From Dehalococcoides mccartyi (lineage in GTDB: Bacteria > Chloroflexota > Dehalococcoidia > UBA2979), in NCBI GenBank assembly GCA_945888895.1, contig CAMDAY010000139.1, positions 1 through 5,930 on the forward strand: a stretch of 5,930 nt of DNA. The letters run 5' to 3'. A program made the position numbers and the translations under genes. Of this stretch, positions 4,749-5,930 are shown piece by piece; within the stretch, counting starts at the first letter, position 1; every line of letters begins with the position of its first letter. Under the pieces are notes generated by a model. The model was not told the origin of the DNA. It saw only the letters and a program-made list of their open reading frames with translations, and ran no database searches.

Positions 4749-5930
4749 CTACTGCTTGACGGAGATCCACCGCGTCATGTCGACGAGGTCGGCACCGCTC
4801 TGGCCCCCGGGGCCGACGTAGTTCTTGAGGTCGCCCTGCCACTTCGGCGAGATGAACGCCGCCATCTTGGCGTAGTACTCCGGGATGATCGGAGCGTCCT
4901 TGATGACGAGCTCCTGCGCCTCGAGCAGGATCTTCTTGCGCGCTGCCAGGTCGAACTCCGCAATCGCCCGATCGGCGAGCTTGTCGACCTCAGGGCTCTG
5001 GTACTTGCCGTAGTTGCGGCTGCCCTTCGAGGAGTAGAAGTTGGTGAACTCCACCGCCCCGTCCGTCGTCGGCAGATTGCCGTACGACACGACGTCGAAC
5101 GTGCCGGCCGCGAGGCGTTGGTTCATCGGCCCCGAGTCCAGCGGGCCCTCGAGGTTGATCTTCATCTTCGGCCAGATGCGGTTCCACTGCGCGCGCAGTC
5201 GTTCGCAGCCAGCCGGGTGCACCGGGGTGTTGAAGACGAGCAAGGTGACTGTCATCTCGCCGTCCTTGATGCCCGCGGACTCGAGCAGCTTCTTCGCCTC
5301 GGCGATATCGGCTTCCCGCGTCTGCGGGTTCCACCCCGGACGCTTCTTGATCTCATCGGCGGTGATCGCCTCCGGCCACGTCGAGACCAGCGGGCCGCTG
5401 TACTGCCACATGCCCGGGCCGTAGTAGCCCTCGCCGAGCTGGGTGACGTCCGTCGCGAGGACGAACGCCTTGCGGACGCGCACGTCGTCGAAGGGCTTGC
5501 GGGTCATGCCGAAGCGCTTGTAGTGCATGTACCCGTAGTCCCACCGCAGTTCGGTGGCATCCGGGCGCCGTTCCTTCACCGTCGCGATCGAGGTAGCCGG
5601 CTGGTTCGTCATGATCAGCTGGTCGACCGCGTCGCCGAGGAAGGCGGCGGTGTTGGCCGTGTAGGTGTCGAACGAGACCTTCTCGATCTCGGCAACCTTC
5701 GGCAGACCTGGCTCCCAGTAGTTCGGGTTCGCGACGAGCGTCCCGTTGCCCTCTGAGTTCATGCTCTTCACGATGAACGGGCCGGTGCCCACGATCTTGT
5801 TGCCGTCCGTGAAGCCGGCGTCCTTCGACTCGACGGGCATGATCGGGCAGCGCATGTCCGCGATGCCGTTGAGGATGGCGGAGTTCGGGTTTGACATCTT
5901 GAGGATGACCGTGGAGTCATCCGTGGCGAC
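4749..5930 (-). CDS. ABC transporter substrate-binding protein, family 5 (SBP_bac_5), N-terminus outside the window
   Basis: The frame is open to the right edge, giving 393 visible residues and TAG at 4749-4751; an internal Met at 5897 is not the start because family-like sequence (VATDDSTVILK) continues upstream of it. Visible marks of the peptide/nickel/opine binding-protein family are GTGPF at visible residues 48-52, NPNYW at 68-72 with PGLPK following, and DVRVRKAFVLATD at 149-161, then a typical C-terminal lobe (EAKKLLESAGIKDG, APIIPEYYAKMAAF) ending in RWISVKQ. About 150-230 N-terminal residues, including any signal peptide, are missing given the family's usual 500-620 length. It differs clearly in sequence from the binding protein at 110-1927, so the two probably serve different solutes. 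Any permease genes would have to lie beyond the right edge; none follows it downstream. Confidence 0.93.
   Translation of the reverse strand, partial: VATDDSTVILKMSNPNSAILNGIADMRCPIMPVESKDAGFTDGNKIVGTGPFIVKSMNSEGNGTLVANPNYWEPGLPKVAEIEKVSFDTYTANTAAFLGDAVDQLIMTNQPATSIATVKERRPDATELRWDYGYMHYKRFGMTRKPFDDVRVRKAFVLATDVTQLGEGYYGPGMWQYSGPLVSTWPEAITADEIKKRPGWNPQTREADIAEAKKLLESAGIKDGEMTVTLLVFNTPVHPAGCERLRAQWNRIWPKMKINLEGPLDSGPMNQRLAAGTFDVVSYGNLPTTDGAVEFTNFYSSKGSRNYGKYQSPEVDKLADRAIAEFDLAARKKILLEAQELVIKDAPIIPEYYAKMAAFISPKWQGDLKNYVGPGGQSGADLVDMTRWISVKQ

Noticed and set aside
4207..4842. N-terminal extension of the surface-protein frame
   Set aside because: The extra 212 residues are Arg/Pro/Cys-rich and overlap the end of the second binding protein; the ATG at 4206 has a ribosome binding site and begins a signal peptide.
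1..5930. CRISPR array, tRNA, rRNA, insertion sequence or defence genes
   Set aside because: I found no regularly spaced repeats, no tRNA-like cloverleaf with CCA-adjacent ends, no transposase motifs with terminal inverted repeats, and no nuclease or methylase motifs.

Overview
The window is high-GC bacterial DNA. Three intact protein-coding regions dominate: two family-5 solute-binding lipoprotein-type genes (one complete, one cut by the right edge) and one secreted repeat-containing surface protein, all on the minus strand. One plus-strand gene for a small two-helix membrane protein is split over three frames. The Tat-type lipoprotein signal, the orphan family-5 binding proteins and a C-terminal domain that I associate from memory with Chloroflexota exported proteins suggest a Chloroflexota genome. 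A high-GC actinobacterium is the alternative. This placement is inference; no rRNA or marker gene is present.

Layout from left to right. Bases 1-59 hold no gene. A perfect 11-bp hairpin (60-85) lies just beyond the stop of the first binding protein (110-1927, minus). A divergent intergenic region of about 370 bases follows. The plus-strand membrane-protein gene (2302-2972) starts at TTG behind a strong ribosome binding site and needs two +1 corrections to read through. Between it and the convergent surface-protein gene (3280-4206, minus) lie two hairpins and a possible 44-residue ORF (3149-3283) whose ATG overlaps the surface-protein stop. Upstream of the surface protein are 284 bases with no gene, then a short coding-like stretch (4491-4669, minus) that seems to have lost one base. 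A hairpin (4693-4717) and the 3' two thirds of the second binding protein (4749 to the edge, minus) complete the window.

Functionally, the binding proteins would capture peptides or other small solutes outside the membrane and hand them to an ABC permease. No permease or ATPase gene is visible, so the partner is either outside the window or shared. The surface protein and the small membrane protein have no evident functional tie to transport. I see no defence system, mobile element, CRISPR array or RNA gene. The most unusual points are the clustering of apparent frameshifts in the two small genes while about 3.9 kb of larger genes are clean, and a consistent pattern of strong hairpins without U-tracts 20-31 bases after gene ends.
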